Shown here one piece after another: positions 11,712-23,310 of a DNA stretch of 64,000 nt. The notes under the pieces are model-generated. The model did not search any database. It had not been told where the DNA came from and saw only the letters and a program-made list of their open reading frames with translations. The translations under genes and the position numbers were made by a program. This DNA comes from Rhexocercosporidium sp. MPI-PUGE-AT-0058 (Eukaryota > Ascomycota > Leotiomycetes > Helotiales): positions 62,001 through 126,000 of the forward strand of contig JAGTJL010000001.1 of assembly GCA_020746875.1 (NCBI GenBank). The letters are read 5' to 3'. Position 1 is the stretch's first letter. Every line of letters starts with the position of its first letter.

Positions 11712-13416
11712 ATGACATCTACACTCTCGGTTCGAGACCCTCTCCTGGGTACCGTAGGACGCACCGCAGACACTGACGACGGAGAGATTTCGAATTGGCT
11801 CTTTGGCATTGCGTTGGCGTGTGGGATCTGGTTCTTCTTCATCATCATCGTTCAAGCAATTGGATCTACCCAACTGTGAGTGGACTCGAAGACTTCCAGC
11901 TTTGACACCCGACTGACGCTCTCGCAGATACCGCTACTACTCATCAAAACCAAAGCCAGCCGTCTCCCCGACCTTGAAACTCGAACATATTCCGCACATC
12001 ACCATTCTCCGTCCTGTCAAAGGCGTTGAGCCTCAACTCTACGAATGCCTTGCTGCGACCTTTCACCAAACCTACCCTCGTCAGAAGTTGACAATATACT
12101 TCTGCATAGGATCTTCCGCTGATCCTGCTCTTCCTGTTCTCGAGCGGCTCCTAGTAGACTTCCCACAATTCGATGCTAAAATATTCATCGAGGAAGAGGA
12201 CCCCAACTTGAGCGGCAATGGGGTGAAAGATAACCTGGGCCCCAACCCCAAGATACGCAATATGAGTCGAGGATACCGGGAAGCAAAGGGGGATTTGGTT
12301 TGGGTTATTGACTGCAATGTTTGGGTTGGGAAAGGTGTTGCTGGGCGAATGGTTGACAAACTCTGCGGATACAAGGAGGATGGGATGCGGGCAGTTCCGT
12401 ACAAGTTCGTACATCAACTACCTCTGGTAGTGGACAGTGTGGGAGCAAGTGTTGGAGAGGAAGCTCGAGGGCTTCTTCAAGGTCAGGATGAAGTTTCCTC
12501 GACCAACTCTTCCGCCTACAACATTTCTTCACCGCCAGCGAATGAGACCCGTTTTGATACAATTCTGCGAACTAGTGGAGGCCGATTCGAAGAAATGTTC
12601 ATGGCAACCTCTCACGCCAAATTTTACACCGCAATCAACACCGTCTCGGTCGCTCCATGCATCGTGGGGAAATCAAACATGTTCCGCCGCTCGCATCTCG
12701 ATTATCTAACCTCAAACTCTCCCAACTACTCACCCGGCATCGACTTCTTCTCGGAAAACATCTGCGAGGATCATTTGATTGGTGATCTCCTCTGGCGGAA
12801 GAATGTACAAGACGAGATTTCCGGGCAGAAATTCTACAAACATGGTTTGGTATTCGGGGACTTGGCCATTCAGCCCATGGCAGGCATGTCAGTACGGGAA
12901 TACATCGCTCGTCGAGTTCGTTGGCTACGCGTGAGGAAGTGGACGGTGACCTTAGCAACATTTGTAGAGCCTGGTGTTGAGCCTCTACTTTGCTCGGCAT
13001 ACGGGGCTTTTGCAATCTCGACTCTCCCATGGTTTGAACTTCCTCATACTTGGGGTATGTTTGCCGGCCTTTGGCTCGGAATTGTGCTTTTGTGGATGGG
13101 TGTAGACTCTTTGGCGTATGCCAAGGTACACTCAGGCGCATCGCTGGAGCTGGATGAAGAAACCCCATCGTTTGCTCGGCCACCTAAGGGACGGAAACGG
13201 CCTTTTGTCGAATGGGCGTTTGCTTGGTTGGGAAGAGAGTGTCTTGCATTGCCTATCTGGGTTTGGGCATGCTATGGAGGAACGACTGTCATGTGGCGAG
13301 GGAAGAAGTTTCGGGTTGGGCTGGACATGAAGGTTAGGGAGATCAAGATGAGAGGTCAGACACCCACGCCCTCAGTAGAGAGGGCGAGGTCACGAAGTAA
13401 AGATAGACTGGATTGA
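11712..13416 (+). CDS. GCS1: Ceramide glucosyltransferase (GT21), 550 aa
   Basis: Transfers glucose from UDP-glucose to ceramide to make glucosylceramide, in Golgi/ER membranes. Exons are 11712-11875 and 11928-13416; the intron splits a Leu codon. An N-terminal membrane anchor (about residues 29-52, ALACGIWFFFIIIVQAIG) precedes the GT-A domain (ITILRPVKGVEP). The conserved acidic positions appear in VWVIDCNVW and in NICEDHLIGDLLW. The processivity-like (Q/R)xxRW signature is RRVRWLRVRKW. Hydrophobic C-terminal segments follow. The ATG at 11712 is the first in-frame ATG. A low-complexity insert (about residues 200-235, Ser/Asn-rich) separates the first and second halves of the catalytic core, as in other fungal members. 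Confidence 0.93.
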
Positions 13417-13982
13417 TTGATACCAATGCATTATGAAGCGAAATTCAACCATTTTCTTGCGTTCTCATTTGGAGGCCAATGATGCTGCCGCTGTGATCAA
13501 TCTGATAAGCATTTACTGAAGCACCTTGGTGCTTGGAATTCTTGGACGTGATGTGGCTGACGCGGCAGAAAAGAAAACGTGGGAATTATCCGCATAGTGT
13601 TGATATATTTGATAACGGGAAAGGGGGATGACTAGCATGGTCTTGGAGGGGGAAAAGAATTATACGAAAATCAGATGGTATAAGTTTCAGGTTCTTTTGA
13701 TTGGATATTAGAATACAGCCGGACAGAACAAGACGAACGTTCGCTGCAAATAGTGAATTAGGTCATGGCTGACGCAAGGAAACACAGGCTGATGCAATGA
13801 ACTCCATTTGATGCAGAATCCCCTTATCTAACTTGCCGAGGAAAAGAAATTAACAATCTGACAAGATGCGTCTACGAAAGCGCTGAATAACCATACAAGA
13901 AAATGCAAATGCCACAAATACCATTCAGATTCCCAAGCCAATGTGATGGTTCGAGATCCATACTGGGAGATTCGTAACGGGA
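13417..13982. other. Convergent intergenic spacer
   Basis: The 3' regions of two converging genes. No gene or repeat is recognised. Confidence 0.5.
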
Positions 13983-14834
13983 TCAGAAGTTGGAGGAAGC
14001 GTTGACGTTTCCGTTACGTGCTGGGTTGTGGTAGTTCTCCAATGTACTTGTGAATGGACTGGTTCCTGTAGTTCCTGTGGCAGACGAACTCCCAGGTTTC
14101 TCGTGTCCAGTGTTTCCGAAGCTCATCAATCCATCATTCTCATCAGAATTTCTTCTTCGGCCCCAGATTCTGAATGCAACAACTCCCAATCCTGCCAAGA
14201 GTATCGCTCCACCAATTCCAACCACAACGCCGATGATGGTGTTGCGAGTCTTCGTGCTCATGCCCGATGATGAAGAGCCTCCATCGCTGTTGAGGGCTGC
14301 CGTACCAGTGGGAAGAGTGGATGTGACTGTAGAGGAGGCGAGGGAGCTGATTGTAGATCCAGATTCAGTCCGAACGAGAGTACTGACGACCACGAAAGTT
14401 GTAGGGGTAGGAGTAACCTTAGAGGTGGTCTTCGTGGAGGATTGTTTTCCAGAAGAGGTCGAAGTTTCTTGTGCCGAGGATGTTGTCTTCGAAGGAGTCG
14501 ACGAAGCAGAAGATGAAGGGGTCGCAGAAGGCGAAGTTGTAGGTGTAACTGATGCGCTGCTTGAGGGTGTAATGGTAGGTACTGAGCTCACAGAGGTCGA
14601 GGAAGACGGAGTTGGAGTTGCAGTAGGTGTTGGCGTAGTTCCAGCGTCGGAAATCGATGGTGTAGGACTGCTACCACTTCCTGTTGCTTGAGGCCCCTGA
14701 TCGGAACTGCCGGATGCTTGTTGTCTTGCCTCCACTTGACGTCCGTAGACATTTGCATCGACCCAAGTTGCTTGGGAGATGGCGAAGAGGAGAGCGAGGA
14801 TGGAGAACAGCCTGAGCTGAGGCTGGGACAGCAT
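13983..14834 (-). CDS. Mucin-like single-pass membrane protein (Mid2/WSC-sensor-like architecture), 283 aa
   Basis: Layout: signal peptide (about residues 1-22, LFSILALLFAISQATW), a Ser/Thr/Pro-rich ectodomain (about 35-195) expected to be heavily O-glycosylated, a membrane segment (about 200-222, IIGVVVGIGGAILLAGLGVVAF), the basic stop-transfer IWGRRR, and a short cytoplasmic tail rich in Ser, Thr and Gly. This is the layout of fungal cell-wall stress sensors and related surface proteins. No Cys-rich WSC domain is present. Function is therefore inferred from architecture only. No intron is needed. Confidence 0.75.
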   Translation of the reverse strand: MLSQPQLRLFSILALLFAISQATWVDANVYGRQVEARQQASGSSDQGPQATGSGSSPTPSISDAGTTPTPTATPTPSSSTSVSSVPTITPSSSASVTPTTSPSATPSSSASSTPSKTTSSAQETSTSSGKQSSTKTTSKVTPTPTTFVVVSTLVRTESGSTISSLASSTVTSTLPTGTAALNSDGGSSSSGMSTKTRNTIIGVVVGIGGAILLAGLGVVAFRIWGRRRNSDENDGLMSFGNTGHEKPGSSSATGTTGTSPFTSTLENYHNPARNGNVNASSNF

Positions 14835-15818
14835 GTTGACGATGTTGTGGTTGCGAAAGGAGGATTGAGTTGATGAGGTTGAAAGGCGATGAGATGATAT
14901 CGTCCTCGTATTCGACTGGGGTGGCCGGTCTGTGATAGAGTGGACGATGTTTCGCGTGGCGGTGCTGTGGTGTGCTGTTGTGGTTTAATCGGGATCGAAA
15001 CGACCGTGAGAAGGCGAGGGAGGAAAGAAGATGTAGATTGTTGATTAACGAACGACGGGGGAAGGATGAAAACGAGACAAGGAGAAGAAGGAGAAGTGAG
15101 TGGGAATACGAAAGCGGCCGTGGATATCTGCAAGTCAAGGCAGGACAAGAACACAACAGACAGAGCAGGTCAGATCTTTCGGATCCACACCTTGGACGCA
15201 AAGCTGGTGGGAAGTTCTGTCGCTCGTATTTTTCTGGTGCTAGGCCTAATCAGTCTTAGCGGCTGACCCTGAAATAGGTTGCCGGTGCTAATCTGACCGG
15301 GCACTAGTCTGTCTGGTCGGCGGCGGCCCATTCGAATGTTGAGGCACATGTCACCACGAGAAACATGCAATATTCACGATCAACAGGAGTCTGAATCGAC
15401 TTCCATTGATTGAATGATTGGCATTTGCCAAATGGTTTGGGGAATTCCGGTCGTTACAATCGATTGTTCATTAGCTGAGAGTCTCTTCCGTGAGACTTAA
15501 CCCGGTGGCTTTGGCGTGCTGTTTCCCCTTCTCCACTTTCACATTAACAGCTGGGGATCCGTTTGTCAATCGCTTGAACGGAAAGAAACGCTCTCAAGTA
15601 AACATCTATCGACCCAATCTAACATATTCCCCTCGCCAATTCCTAGATTCTGTACTTTCGTACAATCATGCCCGGTCGAGTAAACAAACAAATACCTAGC
15701 TAGCCGAAGCCGGGCCGTTTCTGTGCCGAGCCGATCCGACGGCAGTGCAGTGCAGGGGAGCTTGAACTGCAACTTCGTCCCCTCCATCCAGAAGCTTCAA
15801 CCCCTCCAACTCCTCACC
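14835..15818. promoter_or_regulatory. Divergent upstream region of the mucin-like gene and COG5
   Basis: 984 bp between divergent starts. It contains purine/pyrimidine-rich tracts (for example 15060-15110) and no convincing coding region. The open frame running in from 15723 ahead of COG5 begins at GTG and is leader sequence. Confidence 0.4.
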
Positions 15819-17180
15819 ATGAACCCCGCGGACGATGACACCTATATTGACTACGAGGCCTTTCTCTCACCATCATTCTCCCCAGCTCTATTCGCAAACA
15901 ATCTTGTCATCGGCACCAATAATCCAACAGATACACCCCTTGATCTGTCCACACCTCTCTCCCGAGTACTGTTTGACTCCCAAGAGATCAATACCCATAT
16001 CGATACCCTTACCACCAAGAGCGCGCTCCCTCTACTCTCTCATACTCAAGAACAGACCGCATCCAGTGCGCGAATAGTACAGGAGATAGACTCGCAGGTT
16101 GCGAGTTTGAATGATGGATATCGGAGACTAGAGAAGGAAGTGCTGGTACGGTACGAGACCGCAGAAGAAGTGCGGGCCGTAGCTGGCAGGTTATGGGAGA
16201 CCGTAAGGCTGGGGCGATCTGTAGGAAGATGTCTACAATTGGGAAGGCAGCTTGAGATACAGCTTGCCGAGGTGGTGGGGACGGGTAATCCAGTCAAGGT
16301 TCATGGCCAGAAGGAAGATCACAGGGCGCTGATACGGTGTTCGAATACTCTACTGAATTTGCGGGAATTGTTCTCCAAGAAAGGAGAGGGAGAGGAGGGT
16401 CACGGATTAGAGAAAGTGGATGCTATACGGTCGCTGCAGAGCTCCATCACCAATCCTGCCGAACGATCAATCCTCACGAAATCCCAGCAGATCGTCCGGG
16501 AGTTCTCCATGAGCACTCTCTCTAGTGGTGCGAATACAACCACCTTTGCTCAAACCACAGATACGAAATCACGAACTGCCTCGGCATTGATATCGTTGTA
16601 CCTCCTTTCGCCGTTGCCAGATACCTCGAAACCCGCGGCGAAGAAGATGGAGAGGTGGGAGCCAGATTTGTTAATACACTCCTTGCAAGATTACCTCCGC
16701 ACAGCTCTTACTTCCTCGCTTGCATCTCTTGCTCGGGCTCTCGCCACATTACCTACTCTTGACAGAACGCTTCTCGAAGTATCCGCTCGATGTCAGAATA
16801 TCCTAGCCCTGGAATCTCTACTCTCATCAACTGCCCCGCCTCCACACCCCACACTACCACCATCAGTCACCCCTCCGAACTTCCTCCAACCTCTCCTTAC
16901 AAGTTTGGAGACAGGGAGCTTGGCCAGTTACTTCTGGCGCACATTGGCAGGAGGTCTCAGTACCAAGGCTATGGAAATTGTCAACAAGGGAGGAGTGAGT
17001 GCGAGGACATTGAAGAGTAACCGCAATAGCGTGAGGGATGCTATCAGGGAGTGCGTGGTTCGAGGAAGTACGCCACCGGCTGGAGTGGGAAGCAAGGTCA
17101 AAGGAGAGAACGTGGAAAGGGCTTGGGAGAGAGAAATTGCAGTCATGGTTGGGAGTGTGGTAGGGGTCTTGGGGAGGTGA
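15819..17180 (+). CDS. COG5: Conserved oligomeric Golgi complex subunit 5, 453 aa
   Basis: COG5 is a lobe B subunit of the COG tether, which captures retrograde vesicles at the Golgi. The N-terminal part matches the family: YIDYEAFLSPSFSPALFANN, then LSRVLFDSQEINTHIDTLTTK. A long helical region follows, containing LNDGYRRLEKEVLVRYETAEEV and GRCLQLGRQLEIQLAEV. The first ATG (15819) falls exactly at the family start. There is no intron. The length suits short fungal COG5 proteins. It converges with the O-fucosyltransferase-like gene. Confidence 0.9.
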   Translation: MNPADDDTYIDYEAFLSPSFSPALFANNLVIGTNNPTDTPLDLSTPLSRVLFDSQEINTHIDTLTTKSALPLLSHTQEQTASSARIVQEIDSQVASLNDGYRRLEKEVLVRYETAEEVRAVAGRLWETVRLGRSVGRCLQLGRQLEIQLAEVVGTGNPVKVHGQKEDHRALIRCSNTLLNLRELFSKKGEGEEGHGLEKVDAIRSLQSSITNPAERSILTKSQQIVREFSMSTLSSGANTTTFAQTTDTKSRTASALISLYLLSPLPDTSKPAAKKMERWEPDLLIHSLQDYLRTALTSSLASLARALATLPTLDRTLLEVSARCQNILALESLLSSTAPPPHPTLPPSVTPPNFLQPLLTSLETGSLASYFWRTLAGGLSTKAMEIVNKGGVSARTLKSNRNSVRDAIRECVVRGSTPPAGVGSKVKGENVERAWEREIAVMVGSVVGVLGR

Positions 17181-17933
17181 GGTATATCGGGCATGGTCTT
17201 GCTCGTGCAATCTTGCATAGAAGAAATGAGTGCCGGATATGCAAGTTCTCTGTTGTCAGGAACTTCCATCGAAACAAAGCCGATGTGTGATATGGGAATA
17301 TACCAAGATGATAATCCAATCTAAGAAGTTCAAATACAATAGAAGTTCACTCCTCATTCTCCTGCCTTTGCTCATCACTTGTCCAGTCTCCGCGATTATC
17401 GGTCCAGTTCTCGCAGATCTGCTTCTTGTCAAGTCAAGACAGCGTCTTACTACCTCCTGTTGAATATAACAGGCTGCTTCAATCAAAGCGAATTAGACAA
17501 ATCCGGCTCGTTGTCATTCTATCGGACCCTCTTTGGATTTTTATTCCATTAGTCTAAATCTAGCGCGTACTTCTAATATCTTCTTCCCGTGATTAAGTCT
17601 GACATCTATCAAGATTCACTCCTCTGAGATCTGTCTCTCTAGAACTTAAACCCTAAGCAAATCCCGTCCTATCACTCTAACTGACTTTCTCCTCACGCCA
17701 CAGCCTCTCGGCTATCCCAGCGAAGAACCCCAAAACAATAATATCGCGAAGGACTCTCGAATCGTCGTTGAGTACTGATCCCAGTGCTCTCTTCCACTGC
17801 CAGGGCGAGTCCTTGCCTCGTAAGTCTGAGCTAGTGGATATAGGCCATTGGTCTGGGGCATTTTGTCCCTGCAAATTTAGATCCCATCAAGATATCCGTC
17901 TGTTGCATCTCCCACCCTCTCCCGTCTATTAAA
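17181..17933. other. Convergent intergenic spacer
   Basis: Region between two converging genes. A minus-strand frame at 17677-17874 is preceded by an acceptor-like ttgcag but no partner exon was found. Otherwise nothing is recognised. Confidence 0.4.
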
Positions 17934-19283
17934 TCAAGGCCATAGACAACATGCATATTCCAGATATTGCTTCACCGTTCCATAAACCTGGCTTAACTCG
18001 TCCGACATCAACTGAGGCCCATTGAGATGATCCCTCTGCTTGGCCAATTGATGCCTCCACAAGGCAATATTCCAGGCAAAGCTCGAATGCCCAACACCCG
18101 CAAAATCGGAAGACTTCAACAAGACGAGGTAGTCCACGAGGGCCTGCTGGTCGAAGGTGAAAGCTTCCAACTTCACTTTGTCTTCTCCCTCCAATAACTG
18201 GTGCTTCGTCGTCACACTCAAGTTGTATGCCTTCGCATCTTCCGCGAACTTGGCAATTTCATCCACATTTCCTGATGCCACATACATGACAGATGTACCG
18301 GACACAGCCGCTTGTTTCAGGTAACTCGTGGATTGTGTCTCATACTTGGAATATTCGTACAGCGATGGAGGCCAGCCTTGCTGCGAATCTCTCTCCGTTC
18401 GCAAGTGCACTCCAAAGAACGTCTGGTTCCAAATGGGGCTATGGAGGTCTCCGTGGAGGTTGTATTTCTGCACCAGATTCTTCAACACCGTGGTTGCAAC
18501 CACTCGTGTATCTTTGCGGAACTTGAGGACTTTGCCAAAGTCCAATGCAAATTGTTCTGGGTCTGAGTATATCGGATACTGGAGGTACGACCGATCGAGG
18601 TCGATGACTGGGTTCGGCGCATCTGTGGTATTCGTCAACCATTCGTAGAACCTCTCCCTCCATTGTTCTGGGTGATCTATGCCCTCCGGTGTAATCTCCT
18701 CCGATATCGTCTCTGGTGTGACAAATATAGGGACAGTGTCGTTCGAGTCAATGCCATTAAGGATTCGTAATTGCGGGCAGGAAAGACGAAGGGAGTCGAC
18801 GAAATGGCGCTCGTCGAACAAGTAATCGAATGACGTCCTTTCTCTATTCCAAATATCTGCAATATTGGCCGGATTTCGTAGGATCATCCTAGGCATCGTC
18901 ATAGATGCGCCTGCTGAGATCGCATATCGAAGACAGTTGAGGATCGAGTTCCGTTGATTCCCCACTCCCCCGCCGGAATTGTTGCATGTAAAGGTCAAAT
19001 CGGCGTTCCATTCCGACTTCGCGCATACTGAGCGGATGGCCTGCGAATCGAGAGGTGGTTCGTCAAAAATATCGAGTTGGTGTTGGAGCCATTTCTCTGA
19101 GGATGTCGTATCTTGTGGAAGGACCGAAGCTGCCTCGTCGTGAGCCTCCCATGGAGCTCGCAATGGGTGGGAGGGATGATTGAAAGAGAGGTAAAACCAG
19201 AGGGTGAAGAGGCAGGAGACTAATGCCAGCACTAGTTTGCGGCCATTGTAGGGCCGCGAGAGTCGAAAAGGTGCCAAAGCCAT
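17934..19283 (-). CDS. Type II membrane protein, O-fucosyltransferase-like glycosyltransferase, 449 aa
   Basis: A short cytoplasmic N-terminus and a signal anchor at about residues 15-34 (KLVLALVSCLFTLWFYLSF) predict a type II Golgi protein. The luminal part has CNNSGGGVGNQRNSILNCLRY, the GGxGNQ motif of GDP-fucose-using O-fucosyltransferase-like families, and FFGVHLRTERD, the H-x-R-x-E/D motif. The C-terminus ends in Leu-Trp-Pro. The acceptor is unknown. The ATG at 19283 is preferred because it places the anchor near the N-terminus; the frame continues upstream without family-like sequence. Single exon. Confidence 0.78.
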   Translation of the reverse strand: MALAPFRLSRPYNGRKLVLALVSCLFTLWFYLSFNHPSHPLRAPWEAHDEAASVLPQDTTSSEKWLQHQLDIFDEPPLDSQAIRSVCAKSEWNADLTFTCNNSGGGVGNQRNSILNCLRYAISAGASMTMPRMILRNPANIADIWNRERTSFDYLFDERHFVDSLRLSCPQLRILNGIDSNDTVPIFVTPETISEEITPEGIDHPEQWRERFYEWLTNTTDAPNPVIDLDRSYLQYPIYSDPEQFALDFGKVLKFRKDTRVVATTVLKNLVQKYNLHGDLHSPIWNQTFFGVHLRTERDSQQGWPPSLYEYSKYETQSTSYLKQAAVSGTSVMYVASGNVDEIAKFAEDAKAYNLSVTTKHQLLEGEDKVKLEAFTFDQQALVDYLVLLKSSDFAGVGHSSFAWNIALWRHQLAKQRDHLNGPQLMSDELSQVYGTVKQYLEYACCLWP

Positions 19284-19779
19284 GCCGGTACTGTACGGAG
19301 TAATCCTAGAGCTGGAGGGATGCACACCAAAGGTCACGATAGATGAGGGTTCCGTTATTAGTTGCAGGATGTGGAGGGTCTTCTGTTCTTGGCGCAAGGG
19401 ATGGTCATCACCTACTGTACCGTACCTGAACCAGGTCCCCAGCATAGGAGTGGGGGATGCATTTAGGCATCGGGTAGCCGGGCAGGCCGGGCAGAGGCAG
19501 GATCCACAGGCTCAAATCACTAACTAACTCCTTTGAATCTCAGGGGTGCAGGCTTCCTTGAAGTCAGACTAAATGGATGCACAGTATAATCAAATGTGCA
19601 GCGACCAAACTCGGATTTGGAGCAGGCAAGTTCGAAGCAAGTTCGAAAGTCCTCGAAGATCCGGGCTTTCTGGATGCATTCATAGCCGTGTCAGGCTTGT
19701 GTATCAGCACGCAACACGCCAGCGCAGGTCGTCCTCGTCTCCTCTTAATTAAATTTTATAGAACTAAAGATCTCTAGCC
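19284..19779. other. Intergenic region
   Basis: Promoter of the fucosyltransferase-like gene and 3' flank of the MFS gene. No gene is seen. Confidence 0.5.
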
Positions 19780-21436
19780 CTATACAATATCCTTCCCTGC
19801 ATCTCTATCTTTTACGTTGACACATTTTTCCGAGCCATTTTCTGCCTTGGTTTCCCCTTGCGGCTCAGGTCCATCATATCGGATTTCTTCCTTTCCATCC
19901 CTTTGATTCTCAGATACCCCCAAATCTCCTGCCTCCTTTCCCTCTTCATCTGACTCCTCATCCAATTTTTTATCCTCCATCCTGTGTCCTCCAAATGCGG
20001 CAAGGATACCAAGATCATATACAATCAGCAATGACCCCGCCAATACAAAAGCCACCCAAATTATCTTCTTTCCAGCCAACATGCCAGTGATGAGTGGACT
20101 GAAACTCGATACAGACGATCTGGAAATATTTAATAGTCCCATCATCGTAGTCCGTTCGTGCGGTTCCACGACACCTGCCAGAAATGCGGATCGAGGGGGT
20201 GTATCCATTGATTGTGTGCAAGACCGAAGCACGAGAAACACGATCGAGACCTTGGCTGATTGAGGAGCAGGGATTAAAGAGAGGAAGACCGCCGAAGGAA
20301 GATGGGCAAAAACCATTGTCTAGGGAAGTTAGCTCGTATGGTGCTGGGAGTTTATGAGAACCTTACCTTGATGTTTCCAAATCTCCTCGCCAATGCCGCG
20401 GCAAAGAGCATGGAAATAGCAGCAACGATTGTTGTGATAAAGAACAAGGTCCCTATCTTGCTCTCCGGGAGACCAAATTTATCGTGGAAGAAGTAAGTGA
20501 TCCACGATCTAGAAAGGTTAGCTGGAAATCTTGAAGTGTCGGGAACACCAAGGGGTACTTACAGCGGCACCAGGTTGCTGCCAAAAGACTCCAAAGCAAA
20601 TAGCGCACAGAGCTTGACGACGACGATTTTGCTTTTGCGACTGAAGCTAGGCACCTTGGATAGAATGAAGTTCCTCGAACGATTGTCCCCAACCGACAAT
20701 GAATCCATGTCTTCAATCGGCTGAGGCTCCTCTGCCTCACACTCTTTGCTCAAACATGAAACGATACATATCATCACGACGCCTAGCCCAGCATACACAA
20801 AGAAGACCATTCTATACGCCCGTATTGATTCCCAGTGTAGATTCTGCACCATGAACCCAAGCATCCATCCACATCCGCCCATGCCGAAGGCAGATCCTGC
20901 AGCACCGAGCAAAGAGTACCAAGCATATATATCTCCCCTTTTCGACTCTGGTGTGAGCTGTGCAATGGTCGACTCCTCGATAGATCGGAAAGGCCCTATT
21001 TCGTTGCCACTGCAAACATCAGTGGGGGTGTTTTTGCAACATCTCTTGACCCAACTTACCTAGGACTTATCACCCCGACAACTGCAGCAACGAGCAACAC
21101 CCAGTAGTTCCCTACTAATGCAAAGACGACACCCGAGATGGTCATCATCACAGCACCAAGAAGTAAGATTGCCCTTCTCCCCACAGCATCTGCAAAGATT
21201 GTCAAGATGAAACTAAGAACTGTACTGCCAATGAGCGTGAGCGTCATGAAAAGACCAATTCGAGATTTGGAAATCTCCAGAGCAGATAAGTAAGAAACAA
21301 GAATGAGTGTGGAGCTGCCATAGCCAAATAGACGAACAAATCGTTGGAGACAAAGAAGTTTGGTGTCGAAAGGTGAACTCCAAAGAGTGACGAGTCCAAC
21401 CTCCTCGAGGGCCTTGAAGAAAAACTTGAAAAACAT
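19780..21436 (-). CDS. MFS transporter (multidrug-type), 501 aa
   Basis: Four exons are inferred: 21436-21060, 21009-20563, 20508-20367 and 20319-19780, in agreeing phases. MFS features are the A-like loop DAVGRRAILLLGAVMM between segments 2 and 3, a second ALARRFGN in the C-terminal half, and about twelve hydrophobic segments. A central hydrophilic loop contains PQPIEDMDSLSVGDN. The tail after the last segment is acidic (Lys/Asp/Glu-rich). The ATG at 21436 is chosen because the frame further upstream opens only with GTG. Substrate unknown. Confidence 0.82.
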
Positions 21437-22263
21437 GACGCAACAAACGAGGGTGAGAAGCAGGAAAAGGCTTACTGACACTCCATACCGAAAGGATCCT
21501 GCTCTCTTTTACATAGAAACGATATCATCGCGCATTGAGAACATCAGTCTCCCCTTGCACAATTATTTTCACTTCTCTCAATAAATTAGTCACGATTCCT
21601 GCACTTATGGATCTTTCTTTCTGGTGGCTTGCTGAGAAGGCTTCAATGAAGCTGTTGATAGCTGAGGACTTACGAAATCATCCATGCGTCGTCAATGTTC
21701 CGGCATCCCCTACAGCTACATCCCGGTATAGTGGATAAAATAAATAGAAGACCACACTTCTGGAATAGCATTGCTTTTGTTGGTCGCGTGCGTGGTTGCC
21801 GGAACTAGTGGAGGCTGAAGAAGTGGATTCAGGGGGAGTCGAGCCGCAACGCCACAGCCAATCGAGCTCGTCCTCGCTACACAAGATGGCTGAGTGGCAG
21901 CTGTAAGAGCTCTGGAAGAGTCGACGGAGAATTTCCCGCGTGCTGTCTTTCCTATTAGGAACTGTGTACATTTGGTACGGGTACAGGACCGTACCGCTCG
22001 TTTGGTTTAGATCGAAGAATTTCCACCATCTCGGTTATGTCCACGGGAAGTCTGAAACATACATCGTCGAGCTGTTGCGTCCTCGGAATCTGGACGTTCT
22101 AGATGCTCCTTAGACACACCATGTAGTAGTCTGGTTGAGTACATTAATCTCACAAACAAGACACCATCCGACAACTTCACGGGCGAAGAAAACGAGTCTT
22201 ATTGGAATCGTACTTTTTGGAAGTGGTCTTCGTCCCCCCCCCCCTCCCCCCGCCCCGCCCCCT
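21437..22263. other. Intergenic region with a poly-C tract
   Basis: No gene is recognised. A cytosine homopolymer-rich run lies at about 22231-22262, immediately after the stop of the F-box-like gene on the other strand. Confidence 0.45.
22231..22262. repeat. Poly-C / C-rich low-complexity tract
   Basis: About 32 bases made almost wholly of C with single T and G interruptions. It lies in the 3' flank of the minus-strand F-box-like gene. Confidence 0.85.
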
Positions 22264-23310
22264 TCAGGTTTGCCAGTATCCAGCCATCAGAATGAAAACC
22301 TCCTTCACCAAGTCTGGGTACGCTGTACCTGGATTCTCGTATCGACCAAACTTGTATCTTTGAGGTTGAGATTCCAGTTTTTCGATCTGTTTTCTGGCGG
22401 TCAATAGTCGTTCCCGTAGTAGTGCTACGACACCTGGGCGAATCATCCCAAGTCCCTCTAGGCCCTGGCATTCAACAAAGGATTTCCACATGTCTTGTCG
22501 CCAGCCGTCTTCAAAGTCACCACCCGCTTGATGTCTGACTTGTTCCCATGCCTCTCTCCAGCGTCTGCACAGCAATACATGTCGCATTGCAACCTGGGCA
22601 TGATCCGGTCTGTCTTCGACAATTCTTACCGGATCATACGGTCCAACTGCTTCTGGCCGTTCCATACCTGGCGGTCCAAGAAAGCAAATGTAATCGGGGA
22701 TACAGTACCTAATGAAGTCGAGGCGCATGTGAATATCGAATCGCGGGAGGGACTTTTCCGGCTCAAGGAAGGCTTGAAATGTCGATGAGAACAGTTCGCC
22801 GTAGGTGATGATCTGAAACATTGTCCTCGGAGGATCACAAGAAATAGTTGCGGGGTCCGAAACTCCACCATCCCAGAAATCCGGGGCAGAATACCACTGT
22901 ACCCCGGCTGCCTTGTCGATCAAATCAGCGACAGGATTGAGCGTAGAGAAGCGCATCAAATGCAACCGTCGAATCTCTTCCAATGTGATGCCTGCCTGTT
23001 CGACGCAGAGAGCCAAAAGTGACTCGACCCCGCCCTTGAACGCAACCCGGAGAACTTCGGCATTCTCGTGACTCTGAAGTGCCCAGTCACTGACTTGACG
23101 AACCGTTGCAGCGATCAAGAAGTACGGATCTGGTCGAAAGAAGACTCGAGAGGACGCCGCAGCAAGGCGGAGGATTTGGTTTGGATGAGTCGTTGAGAAC
23201 GCATGTCTAAGGATCCAGCAACTCGACGATGCGTTTGTGAAGTCCTCGATGTCGCGCAAATGAAAGGGTATGAGACCCAAAATCTCAATTGGTAGGTCAA
23301 GTAAATTCAT
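22264..23310 (-). CDS. F-box-like protein, 348 aa
   Basis: Begins MNLLDLPIEILGLIPFHLRD, the Leu-Pro-x-Glu-Ile start of fungal F-box domains, followed by DIEDFTNASSSCWILRHAF. The rest is helical, Trp-rich and has no named domain. Such proteins are candidate substrate receptors of SCF ubiquitin ligases, but many fungal copies are uncharacterised. The ATG at 23310 puts the F-box at the N-terminus. No intron is needed. Confidence 0.72.
   Translation of the reverse strand: MNLLDLPIEILGLIPFHLRDIEDFTNASSSCWILRHAFSTTHPNQILRLAAASSRVFFRPDPYFLIAATVRQVSDWALQSHENAEVLRVAFKGGVESLLALCVEQAGITLEEIRRLHLMRFSTLNPVADLIDKAAGVQWYSAPDFWDGGVSDPATISCDPPRTMFQIITYGELFSSTFQAFLEPEKSLPRFDIHMRLDFIRYCIPDYICFLGPPGMERPEAVGPYDPVRIVEDRPDHAQVAMRHVLLCRRWREAWEQVRHQAGGDFEDGWRQDMWKSFVECQGLEGLGMIRPGVVALLRERLLTARKQIEKLESQPQRYKFGRYENPGTAYPDLVKEVFILMAGYWQT

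Noticed and set aside
14050..14691. Plus-strand 213-codon frame rich in Val and Glu
   Set aside because: Antisense shadow of the Ser/Thr-rich mucin-like gene.
15723..15818. 32-residue N-terminal extension of COG5
   Set aside because: Opens at GTG; the ATG at 15819 coincides with the family start.
17677..17874. Minus-strand 65-codon frame preceded by an acceptor-like ttgcag
   Set aside because: No donor or upstream exon could be joined; the neighbouring fucosyltransferase-like frame already ends naturally in Leu-Trp-Pro.
19284..19445. 54-residue N-terminal extension of the fucosyltransferase-like protein
   Set aside because: Would put the signal anchor deep in the chain and adds only promoter-like sequence; the ATG at 19283 is preferred.
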